A stretch of DNA of 44,633 nucleotides, from the NCBI RefSeq assembly GCF_003731635.1, contig NZ_RCUA01000069.1, positions 1 to 44,633 on the forward strand. Direction: 5' to 3'. A model generated the notes under the pieces. The model ran no database searches. It saw nothing but the letters and a program-made list of their open reading frames with translations, and was not told the DNA's origin. The stretch is from Marisediminitalea oceani. GTDB taxonomy: Bacteria; Pseudomonadota; Gammaproteobacteria; Enterobacterales; Alteromonadaceae. Shown piece by piece: positions 24,797 to 35,026 of the stretch. Each line of letters opens with the position of its first letter. Position 1 is the first letter of the stretch. The position numbers and the translations under genes were made by a program.

Positions 24797-25546
24797 TTAA
24801 TTTTTGTGCGATAAAAGTTCGGTAATTGCTTGTGCCACCAGAGCTGGTTGGTCTTTATGGGGGTGATGGCCAATTTGTTTTGAGCGGATATGCCAGGCCT
24901 GTTCTGAATTTGAAATCAGTGCCTGATGCAAGGCAAGCCACTGCTGTTTACCTTGCTCGGTTTCTTCAAAAAACAAGGGGTCTGCTGCGCGCCGGGTGGA
25001 AGTAAACAAAGCGACGGGTAACTGTGCGGGCAGTGGATAAGTGTCGATAGCGGCATCGTCGAGTTGTTGAATCAGTAATTGATATTGGGCCAACAGGTGA
25101 GCAGGCAGGTACTGCTGCATCAGCTTGTCATCTGCGGCAATACGCCGGCTATCAATGGCTTTAAACTGGCGTCGCTGGCTGAGTACGGTAGGCTCGAGTA
25201 ATACCACACCGTCGATTAACTCGGGTGTAAGCTCGGCGACCTGCGAAACAATCAGCCCGCCATAAGAATGTCCCACCAGAACGATCTGCTCACCCTGAAA
25301 AGGCTTAAGCTGGCTAATCAGATACTGCACGTCCTCGGCAATGCTGGTGGGTTTTGTATTTGCTTGCGCAATACTCGGGCGGGTATAGGTTATTACTTTA
25401 TAGTCGGCTGGAAGATGTTTTAACAGCGGCGCCCAGCTTTGTGCTGTTTGGCCAAAACCGGCCTCAAATACAACCACCGTGGCAAGTACGGGTCTGGCTG
25501 ATAACAGCAGAATAAGGAGTAAGCAAAGGTGAATGATTTTGTGCAT
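24797..25546 (-). CDS. Secreted alpha/beta hydrolase
   Basis: The 249-residue protein has a signal peptide (hydrophobic 5-16, cleavage near VLA at 20-22) and an alpha/beta-hydrolase fold: oxyanion-loop region FEAGFGQTAQSW (27-38), nucleophile elbow G-H-S94-Y-G-G, an acidic residue after the sixth strand (VALFTSTRRAADPLF region), and a late histidine in QIGHHPHKDQP (about 227-234). This predicts a periplasmic esterase or lipase-like enzyme; the substrate cannot be told. The start is ATG at 25546 with only a weak ribosome-binding site (AGG). Confidence 0.82.
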   Translation of the reverse strand: MHKIIHLCLLLILLLSARPVLATVVVFEAGFGQTAQSWAPLLKHLPADYKVITYTRPSIAQANTKPTSIAEDVQYLISQLKPFQGEQIVLVGHSYGGLIVSQVAELTPELIDGVVLLEPTVLSQRRQFKAIDSRRIAADDKLMQQYLPAHLLAQYQLLIQQLDDAAIDTYPLPAQLPVALFTSTRRAADPLFFEETEQGKQQWLALHQALISNSEQAWHIRSKQIGHHPHKDQPALVAQAITELLSHKN

Positions 25547-25616
25547 AACAGGCCTGTTGATAAAGGTAAAAACAGTATGTTAGCGGGCAGGGGGTAAAGG
25601 CGGGGTCAAACAACCG

Positions 25617-25648
25617 GGTAAAATTGCCAGCGGCAGAGGCCGCTGGCA
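25617..25648 (-). terminator. Rho-independent terminator of the M16 peptidase gene
   Basis: A perfect 10-bp stem TGCCAGCGGC (25625-25634) with GCCGCTGGCA (25639-25648) and loop AGAG is followed on the minus strand by ATTTTAC, 8 bp after the stop codon. Confidence 0.75.
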
Positions 25649-25656
25649 GACAGAGG

Positions 25657-28410
25657 TTACAGGCTGTTCATGCTCTGTACCGAAACCGGACCAAGGTCAG
25701 CGGCTTCAACTTCAGCTTTAATTTTCTCGGCATCGCCAATGATAAGCCAGGTCAGCTTATCCGGGTGAATAACCTGTGCAGCAGCTTCATTAAGGTCGTC
25801 CAGGGTGAGGCCGTTGTATTTTTCTACCAGGGTTTCCGGGTAGTTATACTGGCGGTTAAAACGGCTACTGGAAAGCAGGCTGCCCAGCACCGAACCGGCA
25901 GTTTCAAACTGCCCCGGCAGCGAGCGTACTTCATCCAGACGCGCACGTTCCAGCTCCATGGCCATCGGCGGCTTGTCACCTAAGTAACCATTCAGCTCTT
26001 TCTTCAGCTCCAGTAAGGACGGGCCGGTCTGGTCGGTCTGAACCGGTGCATACACCATAAACGGACGCTGACCTCGGGCATCCTGAAGGAAGGTATAAGC
26101 GCCGTAGGACCAGCCTTTATCTTCACGCAGGTTCATATTAACCCGGGCAGTAAACGCACCACCTAAGGTCAGGTTCATTGCCTCAATGGCAATGTTGTTG
26201 TCGATACCTGTGGGCGGTGCTAAATGAGCAGCCAGAATCAGCGACTGCTGCGATCCCGGACGGTCAATAATAATCGCCTGGCCCTGTTCAGGTAGTTCGG
26301 CCTGAGCGATTTGCTTACTGCCTTTACTACCCGACACTTTCCACTTACCAAACTCTTTCTCAAGCGCCGGTTTAATCTCGTTTAAGGTGGTGTCACCAAC
26401 CACGAAGATAGTGGCATTATCCGGGCGTAACCAGGTGTTTTTAAAGGTAACCAGATCGCTGCGAGTCACTGCCTGTACATCTTCAGCCGTTCCTGTGCCG
26501 GTAAACGGAATACCGTAGGCATGGTCGTCACCGTAAATGAGTGGTGGCAGCAGAGTCAGGGCAATACTTACCGGACGGGTCTTTTGCTGAGCAATATTAC
26601 TTAGGATAAGCGCACGCTGACGCTCAATCTCTTCCTTGTCAAAGGAGGGCTCCTTAAGGATATCACCAAGTAAGGCCAGTGATGGCTTCATGTTTTCCTT
26701 CAGCATCGACATGCTGACGGTGGTAGTGTCGAGATTAGAGCCACTGTTTAAGTTAGTACCCAGTTGCTCCAGCTCGGCTGCCAGCTCCAGTGCGTCATAG
26801 TCACCGGCACCTTCATCCAGCATGCGGGTGGTAAAGCTGGCAAGGCCCAGTTTGCCGCCTGCATCTGCTGCATAACCGGCATCAAACTGCACTGCTACAT
26901 TCACTAACGGTACCGTAGAGCGTTGTGCAAATACCACTTTGATGCCATTCGATAACTCGGTTTCAGTCACTTCTGGGAAGCTTAGTTGGGTTTCTGCATC
27001 AATCGATGGCAGGCCAGTGCTGCGGTCAACGCCTTCTGCTTTGGCGGTATGCTCTTCGAACGGCACAAAGGTAATCTGATGCCAGCCATCTCCCAACCAT
27101 TGCTGAGCGGCCGCTTTAACCTTTTTAGGCGTTGAATTAGCCAGTTCTTCCAGTTCGGTTTTGAAGTAATTGGGATCGCCGGCAATGTATTCGCCGGTAG
27201 CCAGGGTATCGGCCTTACCGCCAAAGCCGCCAACTTCCTCAAGGCCACGAATAATCGAGGCGCGACGCTTGGTGGATACCAGTTCTACCTCATCACGGCT
27301 GGGGCCTTTACGTAAGAATTCGGCGATGATTTTATCCATTTCGCGTTCAACTTTAGCCGGCTCCTCACCGGCTTTGACGTCAACGCTGACACCAAAAATC
27401 GAAGCCATCTGCAGTTCATAGTTAAACACGGAGGCGTTGGTAGCGATTTGCTGATCGTAAACCAGCTCTTTATACATCCGTGAATTCTTACCATCGCCTA
27501 ACACACTTGCTGCAATAAACAGGTCAGTGGCGGCTGGACTGGTATTTTCAGGCGACACCCACAAACGGTAGATGCGGGTTTGCGGTACCTTATCCTGAAT
27601 AATTTCGCGGGTATTGGCTTTACGCTCTGGTACCCAGGATTGCCATTTGGCCAGGGCCGGGCCCGGCTCAATATCGCCAAAGTATTTGTCGACCAGAGGC
27701 TTGGCCTCGGCGGCGTTTATATCACCACTTAGCACTAAAATGGCATTGTTAGGCCCGTAATACTGATTAAACCAGCCTTTCACATCATCCAGCGAGGCCG
27801 AGTTGAGATCCTCCATCGAGCCGATAACCGTGTGATTGTATGGATGGCCGCTGGGAAACAGGGCTTCAACTACATGATTAAACAAGGTGCCGTAGGGTTG
27901 ATCTTCACCCTGACGTTTTTCGTTTTGTACAACGCCTCGTTGCTCGTCGAGCTTGTCCTGGGTTACCGCACCGAGTAAATGCCCCATGCGATCTGATTCC
28001 ATCCATAAAATCCGCTCCAGGGCTGGGGTAGGAACGGTTTGGAAATAGTTGGTGCGGTCAAAGTTTGTGGTCCCGTTGAGGCCGGTTGCCCCGGCTTCCT
28101 GTAACGGCCCGAACCATTCGTCGTCATAGTTCTCAGAGCCGTTGAACATCAGATGCTCAAATAAGTGAGCAAAACCTGATTTTCCTTCCGGCTCATCCTT
28201 AGAGCCCACTTTGTACCATACCGCTACCGCTACTACCGGCGCTTTGCGGTCTTCATGGACAATAACGGTAAGGCCGTTATCGGTGGTAAATTTCTCGTAG
28301 TCGATGTTAATGTCGTCTTTGGCAAACGCAGCAGTTATACATAAACCACTGAGTGCCAGCACACCAACGCCTAGTTTCAGGCCTTTGGTGAGGTGCTTGA
28401 TTACTGTCAT
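25657..28410 (-). CDS. Periplasmic M16 (insulinase-family) zinc metallopeptidase
   Basis: The protein (917 residues from ATG at 28410) has a signal peptide ending in TAAFA and two M16 units. The first carries the inverted zinc motif H-L-F-E-H in FAHLFEHLMFNG (H82, E85, H86) with the distant glutamate in VVQNEKRQG. The second half (from about 480; ELSNGIKVVFAQRS) lacks the zinc motif, as in two-domain M16B enzymes where it binds substrate. An ATG three codons earlier (28419) sits directly against AAGG, so the inner ATG is preferred. Such enzymes degrade peptides in the periplasm. It may share a transcript with the amidohydrolase 140 bp upstream. Confidence 0.92.
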   Translation of the reverse strand: MTVIKHLTKGLKLGVGVLALSGLCITAAFAKDDINIDYEKFTTDNGLTVIVHEDRKAPVVAVAVWYKVGSKDEPEGKSGFAHLFEHLMFNGSENYDDEWFGPLQEAGATGLNGTTNFDRTNYFQTVPTPALERILWMESDRMGHLLGAVTQDKLDEQRGVVQNEKRQGEDQPYGTLFNHVVEALFPSGHPYNHTVIGSMEDLNSASLDDVKGWFNQYYGPNNAILVLSGDINAAEAKPLVDKYFGDIEPGPALAKWQSWVPERKANTREIIQDKVPQTRIYRLWVSPENTSPAATDLFIAASVLGDGKNSRMYKELVYDQQIATNASVFNYELQMASIFGVSVDVKAGEEPAKVEREMDKIIAEFLRKGPSRDEVELVSTKRRASIIRGLEEVGGFGGKADTLATGEYIAGDPNYFKTELEELANSTPKKVKAAAQQWLGDGWHQITFVPFEEHTAKAEGVDRSTGLPSIDAETQLSFPEVTETELSNGIKVVFAQRSTVPLVNVAVQFDAGYAADAGGKLGLASFTTRMLDEGAGDYDALELAAELEQLGTNLNSGSNLDTTTVSMSMLKENMKPSLALLGDILKEPSFDKEEIERQRALILSNIAQQKTRPVSIALTLLPPLIYGDDHAYGIPFTGTGTAEDVQAVTRSDLVTFKNTWLRPDNATIFVVGDTTLNEIKPALEKEFGKWKVSGSKGSKQIAQAELPEQGQAIIIDRPGSQQSLILAAHLAPPTGIDNNIAIEAMNLTLGGAFTARVNMNLREDKGWSYGAYTFLQDARGQRPFMVYAPVQTDQTGPSLLELKKELNGYLGDKPPMAMELERARLDEVRSLPGQFETAGSVLGSLLSSSRFNRQYNYPETLVEKYNGLTLDDLNEAAAQVIHPDKLTWLIIGDAEKIKAEVEAADLGPVSVQSMNSL

Positions 28411-28558
28411 GAATGTCATCCTTAATCTTTTTATTAGCGTTGATTATCGCCCGGATTGGTATTATGCCAATGCTAAACATAAAACATTCCGCCAGTAATT
28501 AAAGTACTGGCGGCAGCAAAACTGTAAATGTTTGTTAACGGGTTAAATTCGACCCGGT

Positions 28559-30622
28559 TTAATCGGGAATATGCACCTCAGGTACCTCGGTAAATGGCTG
28601 TATGCCAAACGAAGGATAAACCTCGGTGGGAAAGTAAATGCGTCCCTGAGTGGCAACCATGGCGATGGTTTTAATGGCTTTCAGATTCTCGGTTGGGTCG
28701 CCGGGAACCAGAAAGAAATCGGCCTGTTTACCCACTTCAATAGAGCCGCGCTCTGTATGCCCAAGGTACTGCGCCATATCGTAGGAGCCGCGCCGCAGCG
28801 CTTCGGCTGCCGTCATCCCAATTTTTTCAAACAGTTCCAATTCACGATGCAGGTAAAATGCGCCGCCCATATCCGTGCCGGGCACCAACAGAATGCCCCG
28901 TTTGTGCATTAAAGCCAGGGTATCGAGAATTTTCTGATAGGCGGCAAGGTAAGCTTCATCCTCGGCTTCGTCAGCCACATTAAGCATGGCGGATTTGGCT
29001 GCACGCTGCACGCTGATAGGCATGTGATCGATATAATCACGCACCGCAAAGTTGGTAATACCGTTACGGCCTGTCATGGCGTATTCGTGGATCACAGCCG
29101 TTGGGTCGTGGGCGATATCGTTATCGGCCATCAGCTTTAATGTGTGCTGCACTTTATCGCTGTTAAGGTCTAAATCAACAAAGCGCTTCATGCCGGTAAT
29201 TCTGAACAGAGTACGGGTGTCTTCTTCCGGCCCCAGTACCCAGCCCAGCATAATCTGATTGATATGCGTCAGTTCATCATAACCTGCCTCAATCATCTGG
29301 TCGGCGCGGTAAAACGCCGGAACGTGGCCTGCTACCCGCATACCCAGCCGATGGGCTTCAGCGGCCATATCCTCAACCCAGTCACCGTTCATGGAGTTGT
29401 AGATTTTAATTTGCCAGTAGCCTTTTTCGGCGTAGTTTCTGACCAGCTCCAGCGCTTTTTCTTTACTGTCTGCCAGCTCTCCGGTTGCTGCGCTGAATTC
29501 ACTTACGCCTTCAATAAAGCCGCTTTTGGTGATGGTAGGGCCAATCAGCACGCCGCGATCAATTTTGTCTATCAGGTCTGACAGCACGTCGTCTTCATTA
29601 CCCATATCGCGAATGCCGGTAACGCCGGCCATGACATTCATGATTGCCTGATTATCGCCCACGTGGCCGTGCATATCGTAAAGGCCTGCTACCAGTGTAC
29701 CGCCTTCGCCCTCGATAAATACTTCATTAGCGCCAGGGGCTGAACGAACCTCTTCAATAGCGGTAATGGTATCGCCGGTCATGACCACCGATACCGGATC
29801 GGTCAGGCTTAGTGACTTCGGATCGAAAATGCGCACATTGTTAATCCGCACCGGTTGCTCATACTCATGGGTAACGTTGCTGGCGATGTCTTCATAACGC
29901 TGGGTATTGAGAGTGGCCGTTAGTTCGCGCAGTCGACTGTCTTCATCCTCAAAGCCTGCTTTTAACAATGCAAAACGTGGCGATACGGTGCCTACGTACT
30001 GCTGTTGTTCATCAAGTAAAATGTAACTGGGGTTAAGGTTGATGCCGCCAACGGCATACAAGGTAACTGCCAGTTCGCCGTCTTTACCCTGTAAGGTAAG
30101 AGATTCTTTCGGCGTAACTGTTACCTGGCCCGCCGGTAAGGCGGGGTAGGGCTCACCACCGGCGTCAAGAACAGTTTTCGCGTAAGTATACAGCGCATAA
30201 GGGCTGGGATTCTGAGCAATATAGATGGGCTTGTTGCTGGCATCGGCTTCGCCACTGCCTGCGGCAGAAGTCCAGCTGGCCTGGCCGTCCTTTACCTCGT
30301 AGGTTTCATTAACCTGGTTACCAAAGGTTGTTTTACCGGTGATTTTCCAGCTGATTGGCAAGCCAGCTTCAGACAGTAACAGGGTTTCTTCGCTGCTGGC
30401 ACCACGGCCGTTATTGCTGAATCCATAGCTGATATCAATCAGCGTGCCGGATTGACTGATGGTCATATCGCCCACATCGGTACCGCCAAACAGTACATTG
30501 TAACTGGCGGTTTCAACCTGTGGTTGCTGGCTCTGTGAAGCCGTTGTGTCTGAGCTTACAGGTGCCTCACCGCTACAGGCAGCCAAACCTGTAAGTGTTA
30601 GTAAAACAATCAGTTTTCGCAT
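28559..30622 (-). CDS. Lipoprotein amidohydrolase (imidazolonepropionase-like superfamily)
   Basis: The 687-residue protein has a lipobox (LTGLAAC, C16) and a Ser/Thr/Gln-rich linker. Residues about 40-250 form an unusual N-terminal beta-rich part of unknown role, and about 258-687 an amidohydrolase barrel with metal ligands H318 and H320 (LYDMHGH), K406 (QIKIYNS), H433 (AGHVP), H453 (ELTHIN) and the aspartate in PGTDMG near 580. The C-terminal GSIEVGKQADFFLVPGDP is the typical metal-dependent hydrolase ending. It probably hydrolyses an amide or dipeptide-like substrate at the envelope. Substrate unknown; neighbours include an M16 peptidase, so peptide use is possible. Confidence 0.88.
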   Translation of the reverse strand: MRKLIVLLTLTGLAACSGEAPVSSDTTASQSQQPQVETASYNVLFGGTDVGDMTISQSGTLIDISYGFSNNGRGASSEETLLLSEAGLPISWKITGKTTFGNQVNETYEVKDGQASWTSAAGSGEADASNKPIYIAQNPSPYALYTYAKTVLDAGGEPYPALPAGQVTVTPKESLTLQGKDGELAVTLYAVGGINLNPSYILLDEQQQYVGTVSPRFALLKAGFEDEDSRLRELTATLNTQRYEDIASNVTHEYEQPVRINNVRIFDPKSLSLTDPVSVVMTGDTITAIEEVRSAPGANEVFIEGEGGTLVAGLYDMHGHVGDNQAIMNVMAGVTGIRDMGNEDDVLSDLIDKIDRGVLIGPTITKSGFIEGVSEFSAATGELADSKEKALELVRNYAEKGYWQIKIYNSMNGDWVEDMAAEAHRLGMRVAGHVPAFYRADQMIEAGYDELTHINQIMLGWVLGPEEDTRTLFRITGMKRFVDLDLNSDKVQHTLKLMADNDIAHDPTAVIHEYAMTGRNGITNFAVRDYIDHMPISVQRAAKSAMLNVADEAEDEAYLAAYQKILDTLALMHKRGILLVPGTDMGGAFYLHRELELFEKIGMTAAEALRRGSYDMAQYLGHTERGSIEVGKQADFFLVPGDPTENLKAIKTIAMVATQGRIYFPTEVYPSFGIQPFTEVPEVHIPD

Positions 30623-30676
30623 GTTTCATCCTTTTTGTCGTTATTATTCTCAGTATGTCACAAAGCGGACATTAGC

Positions 30677-32659
30677 CTAATATTTAAAATTACCCATGGT
30701 ACGCTCAAGCAGCGCATTGTTGGTTTGCAGGTCGGTTGTCAGTGCTTTAAGTTCGTCGGCTATAGAAACCTGATGCGTGGCGGCGTCCTGGACTGAAATC
30801 ACATCCTGAGCAATTTGATCTGAGGTAACCGACTGCTGCTCGGCCGCTGCCGACATCGCATTGGCCTGTATTTCCACGTTACCGGCGCTCTCGCGAACGG
30901 TATTAGCGGTGCGCTCACCGCTTTCGGTGAGATTGAGTGAGGTACGTGCGGCTTCTGCGCTCTGGCTTACCCCGTTAATCACTTTGGTACTCACTTGCGC
31001 CAGGGTATCGAGTAGCGATGATATTTTGTCGGATGAGCCGCGACTGGCTGTGGCCAGCTGGCGCACTTCATCGGCCACTACGGCAAAACCTCTGCCGTGC
31101 TCCCCGGCCCGGGCAGCCTCAATGGCAGCATTGAGCGCAAGCAGGTTGGTTTGATCAGATAAAGTGTTGATAGTATCAAGAATGCCGCTGATTTCGCTTA
31201 GGTGTTCGCCCATGGTTTTAGCGCTGTTTTCCACGTCCTGCATTTGTTCTGTCAGACTGTGAATCGAGGTTTTAATGGTGTTATTGGCCTGGGTTGCCTC
31301 GTCGGCCAGTTTGTCGAGGGCCTGACTCGACTCCAGGGTATTAAAAGCCGACTGAGCAATCTCCTTACTGGTTTGGGTCATCTGCTCAATGGCGGTTGCT
31401 ATGCTCATGGCACGTTGTTGAGTTTGCTCTGACTCACTGTGAATGGTATCGGCCGACTCTGCTACGCTGTCACCCAGCCGGGTGCTGGTATTTACCGATT
31501 TGGCCAGACCGGTAATCAGATCCCGGATCGCCATTAAGGTTTGATTAACCGCTTTGGAGATAACGCCAAGTTCATTGTCGCTATTGAGTTTAACGTTAAT
31601 GGTGAGATCGCCGCTGCGCGAGATATCGTTGAGCCTGTGAGTCAGTGTGGAGAGCTGGGAATTAAGGGTTTTGACCAAAGTGATCACCAGTAAAATAACT
31701 ACTGCAAATACCGCCCCGGTTACTGAAACCAGCACAATCAGGCTGGTGAGCTCTGCCTGGTATTCAGCCTGGGCACTGGCTTTTACCTCTAGCCATGTGC
31801 CGTCCAGTAACCCTTTTACCAGGCCAATCTGGGCTGTGGCCTGACCAAACCAGTCGGATGCGGTCGGAAGTTGTGAAAAATCCACTGATTCGGCGAGCAA
31901 TGCGCGGAAAACCTTATCCATAAACGCTTTTTGAGAGGAGCCGGCAACGGCATTGAAGTCAGCCAGTTCCTGGCCGGTTAAGGCATTCTTTTGTACAGAA
32001 ATAAGATAGTTAATGCTGTCGTGGTATTCCGACAGGTCGTCGGCTAACCGTGGCGTAATGCTTTGGCTGGTCAGTACACCATTAATTTTGCCGCGTAATT
32101 GGCCGAGACGCTCCTTTAGCCACGCGTAGGTTAGCGCGTGAGCCACGGTATTACTCACATCGCTGTTGGCAATGTTGAGCACCAGCGTATTAGCGGTGTC
32201 GAGCGCCATACGGTTGACCTTGCTGTAGTAAGCGAAAGCTTTGCTGCCTTCACGCCGGTCGACTTGCTGGTGAATGGCATTTTTGTTGTCCAGCATAGCA
32301 AACAGACTGCTGAGCTTGTGTTGAATGCTGAGTGAGTCAGGCCAGTCCTGGTTAGCAAGCTGGCGTAGCGTATCTACCGATGCGCTGGCTTTTTGCCGTT
32401 GTTCGAGGACTTTTGCCCGCGCTTGTTCACTGCCTGAACCCAGAAAGCCGGCGGTTAGTCCACGCTCTACCGCGTGATTATGGGCAATTTTTTCTACCGC
32501 ATCGACCAGTTCTACCATGCGGGTTTCCAATTCAGCCTGATTTAACTGGGTAAGGCTTTTGTTCACTGCAATGCCGGTCATCACCAGCATTAGTCCGCCA
32601 ATCAGGCCGATACACAGTAGCGTCAGGTTTACTATCGATAAACGCATAAATCCATTCAT
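30677..32659 (-). CDS. Methyl-accepting chemotaxis protein with NIT sensor domain
   Basis: The 660-residue chemoreceptor has a first membrane helix (about 9-29), a periplasmic NIT-like domain (about 45-295; the motif [17 protein letters not shown] is typical of nitrate/nitrite-sensing domains), a second helix (about 306-328), a HAMP domain (about 330-382) and a methyl-accepting signalling domain with the conserved tip [19 protein letters not shown] and [13 protein letters not shown]. No C-terminal CheR-docking pentapeptide is seen (it ends NFKY). ATG at 32659 follows GACGAG; a later ATG has worse spacing. Ligand is likely nitrate/nitrite or another small anion, not proven. Confidence 0.92.
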   Translation of the reverse strand: MNGFMRLSIVNLTLLCIGLIGGLMLVMTGIAVNKSLTQLNQAELETRMVELVDAVEKIAHNHAVERGLTAGFLGSGSEQARAKVLEQRQKASASVDTLRQLANQDWPDSLSIQHKLSSLFAMLDNKNAIHQQVDRREGSKAFAYYSKVNRMALDTANTLVLNIANSDVSNTVAHALTYAWLKERLGQLRGKINGVLTSQSITPRLADDLSEYHDSINYLISVQKNALTGQELADFNAVAGSSQKAFMDKVFRALLAESVDFSQLPTASDWFGQATAQIGLVKGLLDGTWLEVKASAQAEYQAELTSLIVLVSVTGAVFAVVILLVITLVKTLNSQLSTLTHRLNDISRSGDLTINVKLNSDNELGVISKAVNQTLMAIRDLITGLAKSVNTSTRLGDSVAESADTIHSESEQTQQRAMSIATAIEQMTQTSKEIAQSAFNTLESSQALDKLADEATQANNTIKTSIHSLTEQMQDVENSAKTMGEHLSEISGILDTINTLSDQTNLLALNAAIEAARAGEHGRGFAVVADEVRQLATASRGSSDKISSLLDTLAQVSTKVINGVSQSAEAARTSLNLTESGERTANTVRESAGNVEIQANAMSAAAEQQSVTSDQIAQDVISVQDAATHQVSIADELKALTTDLQTNNALLERTMGNFKY

Positions 32660-32827
32660 AGTCTGCTCGTCAGAAAGTCTCTGGACTACATAACTCAGAG
32701 GTATCTTGGTTAACTAGGCTTATAACAGCGGTGTCTGAGGGGAATCTTTTGGTTTATTTCCCGTCACTTGGACTAAAGTATAGTTACAGTTTTATGTTTC
32801 GCGAGGATTTGATCGAACGGCATGGGT

Positions 32828-32847
32828 AGCGGGCCCAAAGGCCCGTA
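32828..32847 (-). terminator. Weak hairpin after grxB
   Basis: CGGGCC (32830-32835) pairs with GGCCCG (32840-32845) around CAAA, about 20 bp after the grxB stop. There is no T-run, so termination is uncertain. Confidence 0.35.
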
Positions 32848-32866
32848 ACGGACTGGCTGTTAAGGA

Positions 32867-33511
32867 TTAAACGGCTTGCTGCCAGTAAAGGTGAATATCG
32901 GTTAGTGCGGCGATGTCATCTACGTACTGCTTCACCGGTTGCGGCCACTCAAGGCCTTTTACCATGGTCAGGTTACGCAGGAATGGGAAGATAAGCACAT
33001 CATCCATGCCCAGGCTGGAAGAGACCTTTAGCGGCGGCAGTTTGCTGAGCATGTCATTTACCCGGCCAATGTAATGTTCTGTTTTTGACATGGCTTCAGT
33101 AAAAGTCATGGCAATCACTTTTTCTTTTTTCGCCTGAAAATAGTCACGGGCCGAGGCGGTTGCAAACTCCGGTTGGTCGATAAGGATATTACGCGGGAAT
33201 AGCAAACCGTTCATATCGCTGCTGTATTCGCTTAGCAGAGTGGTAACACTTTCAGCTTGCTTTGCTGGCTGTAACTGTTTATCAGCCGGAGCCAGAGACA
33301 AAATTTTATCAACGATGTCCAGGCTTTCGCCCATTGCAGTGCCATCGTCGGGTTGTAATATCGGCACCATTTTTTTGCCAATCAGCTTGTGGCAGGTCTC
33401 ATCGTCGTCGTTAAGCAGCAGTACCTTCTTGTGAGGAACACCGGTATAGTTGGCTACCATATCGGCGCGTACGCAAAACGGGCAGTGTAAATATTGATAC
33501 AGGGTGAACAT
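32867..33511 (-). CDS. grxB: Glutaredoxin 2
   Basis: This 214-residue protein matches GrxB: an N-terminal thioredoxin-like domain with the active site C10-P-F-C13 in YLHCPFCVRAD, the cis-proline motif KMVPILQPDDG and ESLDIVDKI, then an all-helical GST-like domain ending with FPFLRNLTMVKGLEWP. GrxB reduces glutathione-mixed disulfides in the cytosol. It is close to E. coli GrxB (215 residues). It is divergent from the LysE-type gene across 91 bp. Confidence 0.95.
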   Translation of the reverse strand: MFTLYQYLHCPFCVRADMVANYTGVPHKKVLLLNDDDETCHKLIGKKMVPILQPDDGTAMGESLDIVDKILSLAPADKQLQPAKQAESVTTLLSEYSSDMNGLLFPRNILIDQPEFATASARDYFQAKKEKVIAMTFTEAMSKTEHYIGRVNDMLSKLPPLKVSSSLGMDDVLIFPFLRNLTMVKGLEWPQPVKQYVDDIAALTDIHLYWQQAV

Positions 33512-33602
33512 TAGGACACTCCTTTTGGCTGAATTTGTTGATAAACTATAACGTATTCACCTTACACATTTCATTTTTCAAAGATAATAAGTTATTCATT
33601 TC

Positions 33603-34244
33603 ATGACCTTAACGCCTGATACCCTTATGGCCTTTGTGGTAGCAACGCTGATCATCAGTTTGTCGCCCGGCCCCTCCAATCTGTACATTATGGCTTGCAC
33701 GCTGGGTTCAGGCCGGACCGGCGGTACCGCTGCAGCACTAGGCATGGCTGTAGGGTCTTCCAGTTATGCCATTGGCACGGCTTTTGGACTAGCTGCGGTA
33801 ATAGCGTATGTACCAGTGGTATTTACGGTGATAAAGGTGCTGGGCGCGCTGTATCTGATATATCTTGGTGTTACCGCGTTACGTTTTGCTGCGGCGCCGC
33901 ATCTGCGCAAGCCGGTTCAGGCATCGACCCGGCGGATTGTTTCCAGAAGCCTGCTGGTAGAACTGAGTAACCCTAAAACCGCGCTGTTTTTTATTGCCTT
34001 TCTGCCGCAGTTTACCCATGCAACGGGCGATGTGTTGATCACCGATTTGCTGGTCCTCGGCCTACTGTTCAGTGCTATCGCGTTATGTTGTGACTTGCTG
34101 GTGGTGCAGCTGTCTCATCAGTTGGGGCGCTGGATGGCAAAGAATCCGCGTATTGCGGTGCGTCAGGAACAACTGGTCGGGCTGATTTTTCTTGGCTTAG
34201 GCGCCACCCTGCTGCTGGACTTTGGCCAGACAGCAACGGTTTAG
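33603..34244 (+). CDS. LysE/RhtB-family amino-acid exporter
   Basis: The 213-residue inner-membrane protein shows six hydrophobic segments and the family signature near the N-terminus, SPGPSNLYIMACTLGSGR with a following GMAVGSSSYAIG. Family members export amino acids such as lysine, threonine or homoserine lactone; the substrate here is not known. ATG at 33603 lacks a strong upstream site (AAGATAATAAG). It converges with the parA-like gene, 14 bp between stop codons. Confidence 0.92.
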   Translation: MTLTPDTLMAFVVATLIISLSPGPSNLYIMACTLGSGRTGGTAAALGMAVGSSSYAIGTAFGLAAVIAYVPVVFTVIKVLGALYLIYLGVTALRFAAAPHLRKPVQASTRRIVSRSLLVELSNPKTALFFIAFLPQFTHATGDVLITDLLVLGLLFSAIALCCDLLVVQLSHQLGRWMAKNPRIAVRQEQLVGLIFLGLGATLLLDFGQTATV

Positions 34245-34258
34245 TCAGCCGGCCAACC

Positions 34259-35026
34259 TTAACTGCCTTCCACCTCATCGAACAGCGCCGCAATTTGCTT
34301 GGTTACCTTATGGCTGGGCATTAAAAATGGTAGCGGTGTGCGATGGGAGTGCGATTCTTTCACTTTCACAGAGCTGCTCAGGCGGGTTTCAAACAAGGGC
34401 AGGCCTTTTTCCTGTAATTCACCAATCAGCGCCGCTGGCAGCTTGGCCTGAGCGTTATACTGATTGATCACCACGCCAGACAATGCCAGTGACTGGTTGT
34501 GATCTTCTTTGATTTCCATGACATTTTCCAGCAAGCGTTCAATGGCCTGGGCAGAAAAATGATCGCAATCAAAGGGTACCAGAAACTCATCGGCAGCAAT
34601 CAGGGCCGCTTTGGAGTAAAAGTTAAAATTGGGCGGGGTATCAATATAAATGCGTTCAAATTCTTCGCTTAACGCTTCGAGGGTCTCGCGCAACTTGAAC
34701 ATCTTGTAGCGTGATTCCAGTTCTCGCTCGATAGTGGCGAGAGTTGGGTCTGCCGGTAAGACATAAAGGTTTTCGAAAGCCGTTTCCTGTACAAATGCCT
34801 TAGGCGGCTGGGGCTTGGAAAACCAACCGACAATTTGCTTAAACATGTCGGCCACGGTGAGGGTGTCTTCACTAATATCGATGCCTGCATAGTGGGTGCT
34901 GTTACCCTGTGCATCTAAGTCGACCAACAGGGTTTTATATCCTCTTAAGGCACTTTCTGCTGCGAGATTGGTGCTGATGGTTGATTTGCCAACACCGCCC
35001 TTTTGATTGAATACCACCCGTTTCAT
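34259..35026 (-). CDS. ParA-family ATPase, without ParB neighbour
   Basis: The 255-residue protein begins MKRVVFNQKGGVGKST with the deviant Walker A of ParA/MinD ATPases (K9 to T16), followed by LLVDLDAQGNSTHYAG (Walker A') and a Walker-B-like IYIDTPPNFNFYS. ATG at 35026 follows GGGAG; the frame upstream to 35098 is not needed. ParA proteins move DNA, proteasome-like clusters or chemotaxis arrays. No ParB, parS or plasmid gene is nearby, so the cargo is unknown. It is transcribed away from the lipoprotein gene at 35204. Confidence 0.88.
   Translation of the reverse strand: MKRVVFNQKGGVGKSTISTNLAAESALRGYKTLLVDLDAQGNSTHYAGIDISEDTLTVADMFKQIVGWFSKPQPPKAFVQETAFENLYVLPADPTLATIERELESRYKMFKLRETLEALSEEFERIYIDTPPNFNFYSKAALIAADEFLVPFDCDHFSAQAIERLLENVMEIKEDHNQSLALSGVVINQYNAQAKLPAALIGELQEKGLPLFETRLSSSVKVKESHSHRTPLPFLMPSHKVTKQIAALFDEVEGS

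Noticed and set aside
32660..32866. CrbR-like box before the chemoreceptor gene (GGACTAAAGTATAG)
   Set aside because: Only GAC-N-AAAGT is shared; the TCG core and the dyad are missing, so it is too weak to claim.
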